Source of the DNA: Roseateles noduli
GTDB lineage: Bacteria; Pseudomonadota; Gammaproteobacteria; Burkholderiales; Burkholderiaceae_C
Assembly (NCBI GenBank): GCA_002205125.1
Contig: NIOE01000017.1
Span: forward strand, 62,001 to 126,000
DNA: 64,000 nucleotides
Direction: 5' to 3'
Shown here: positions 63,508 to 64,000 of the stretch, piece after piece
How the letters are laid out: each line of letters opens with the position of its first letter
How positions within the stretch are numbered: the stretch's first letter is position 1
Notes under the pieces: generated by a model
Seen by the model: only the letters and a program-made list of their open reading frames with translations
What the model was told of the DNA's origin: nothing
The model's database searches: none
Made by a program: the position numbers and the translations under genes

Positions 63508-64000
63508 CTACGGTGCTAGGCCATCCTGCGGTGGCTTGCGTGCGTTGACGACCCGAAGGATTGTTGATCGGCTAGCTCCTGTGATATCGGAAACCTTGGT
63601 CCAGGACAGTCCGCGGTCCAGCAAATCGGCGATCTGTTCGTGGCGTTTGGCGTCGATCTGCCGACCCTTGTATAGGCCATTAGCCTTTGCTCTCTCGATA
63701 CCTTGAGTTTGGCGGCGACGACGGTCCGTGTAGTCCTTGCGGGCGACCACTGCCAACAGGTCCAGCAGCATGCGATTCACTGCGTCCAGCAAGCCCTGAG
63801 TCGCTTCGTCGGCGCCTGAGGGTGCAAGGGCAAGCCAAGAAGTCGGAAGATCGAGAGCGACCACGCGGATACGCTTCTCGAACAGCTTGAGCTTGAGTAC
63901 CTCCCAGTCCTCGGCATTAAGTCGCGACAGTCGATCGACCTGCTCCACCAAAAGAACGTCCCCTTGGCTTGCGTCGCGGATGAGTCGGAACAACTCTGGC
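63508..64000 (-). CDS. Serine recombinase/resolvase (5' end outside window)
   Basis: The frame is open to the window end, so the N-terminal part with the catalytic Ser is not visible. What is seen: ELFRLIRDASQGDVLLVEQVDRLSRLNAEDWEVLK (the conserved DRLSR region), then a long helix, YTDRRRRQTQGIERAKANG, and a C-terminal HTH (QIADLLDRGLSWTKVSDITGASRSTILRVV). Typical of Tn3-family/plasmid resolvases. It may mark another end of the island or a transposon inside it. Confidence 0.85.
   Translation of the reverse strand, partial: PELFRLIRDASQGDVLLVEQVDRLSRLNAEDWEVLKLKLFEKRIRVVALDLPTSWLALAPSGADEATQGLLDAVNRMLLDLLAVVARKDYTDRRRRQTQGIERAKANGLYKGRQIDAKRHEQIADLLDRGLSWTKVSDITGASRSTILRVVNARKPPQDGLAP

Overview
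The window is a 64 kb piece of a high-GC Gram-negative chromosome. A betaproteobacterium of the order Burkholderiales is the best guess, probably close to Roseateles/Mitsuaria. This rests on gene content: an rpoN end, split pntAA/pntAB/pntB, a PEP-CTERM protein with an MHFG motif, an AAKK-repeat/SWIB nucleoid protein and a YvlD-type membrane protein. The host assignment is an inference, not a database result. No rRNA, tRNA or CRISPR was found.

Layout. 1-8.7 kb: end of rpoN, an RlmL-type RNA methyltransferase, an orphan ParD-like antitoxin with a duplicated tail, rsmE, an FMN reductase, an unknown gene, fadD and a seven-TM sensor kinase. 8.9-15.3 kb: a 1097-residue tandem Ig-like repeat protein and the proton-translocating transhydrogenase operon. 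15.5-23.1 kb: a secreted His/Asp-rich protein, a Nudix hydrolase, mnmA and a dense set of NarL-type two-component genes, including a kinase fragment that lacks its ATPase domain. 23.2-28.3 kb: a co-directional metabolic cluster (alpha/beta hydrolase, isochorismatase-like hydrolase, XapX, amidohydrolase, DoxX, DUF1275).

28.2-32.9 kb is accessory: a Tae4/Tai4 T6SS amidase-immunity pair, a RidA protein, a frameshifted gene beside a SUKH (SMI1/KNR4) protein, and an AvcD-like antiphage dCTP deaminase overlapping a 56-residue ORF. 32.9-45.2 kb: ssb, c-di-GMP genes, recQ, uvrA, a PEP-CTERM protein, a receiver protein and the AAKK/SWIB protein. 45.5-53.5 kb: a probable Fur-controlled iron operon of TonB receptor, PKHD hydroxylase, PepSY protein, DUF2271, DUF4198, ApbE and a membrane flavoreductase. 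53.6-57.4 kb: a TerC exporter behind a probable yybP-ykoY manganese riboswitch, a YvlD-like protein, a BepA-like protease and moaC.

57.5-64.0 kb is a mobile island of visibly lower GC: tyrosine integrase, small HTH protein, SF3 helicase/primase-type replication protein, XRE regulator, a secreted protein, a two-gene operon of a membrane-anchored protein and a possible proteasome-like (Ntn) hydrolase, and a serine resolvase cut by the window end. The strongest candidates for undescribed biology are the membrane protein/Ntn-like pair, the dCTP deaminase with its small partner, and the orphan DHp fragment coupled to a degenerate LuxR regulator.
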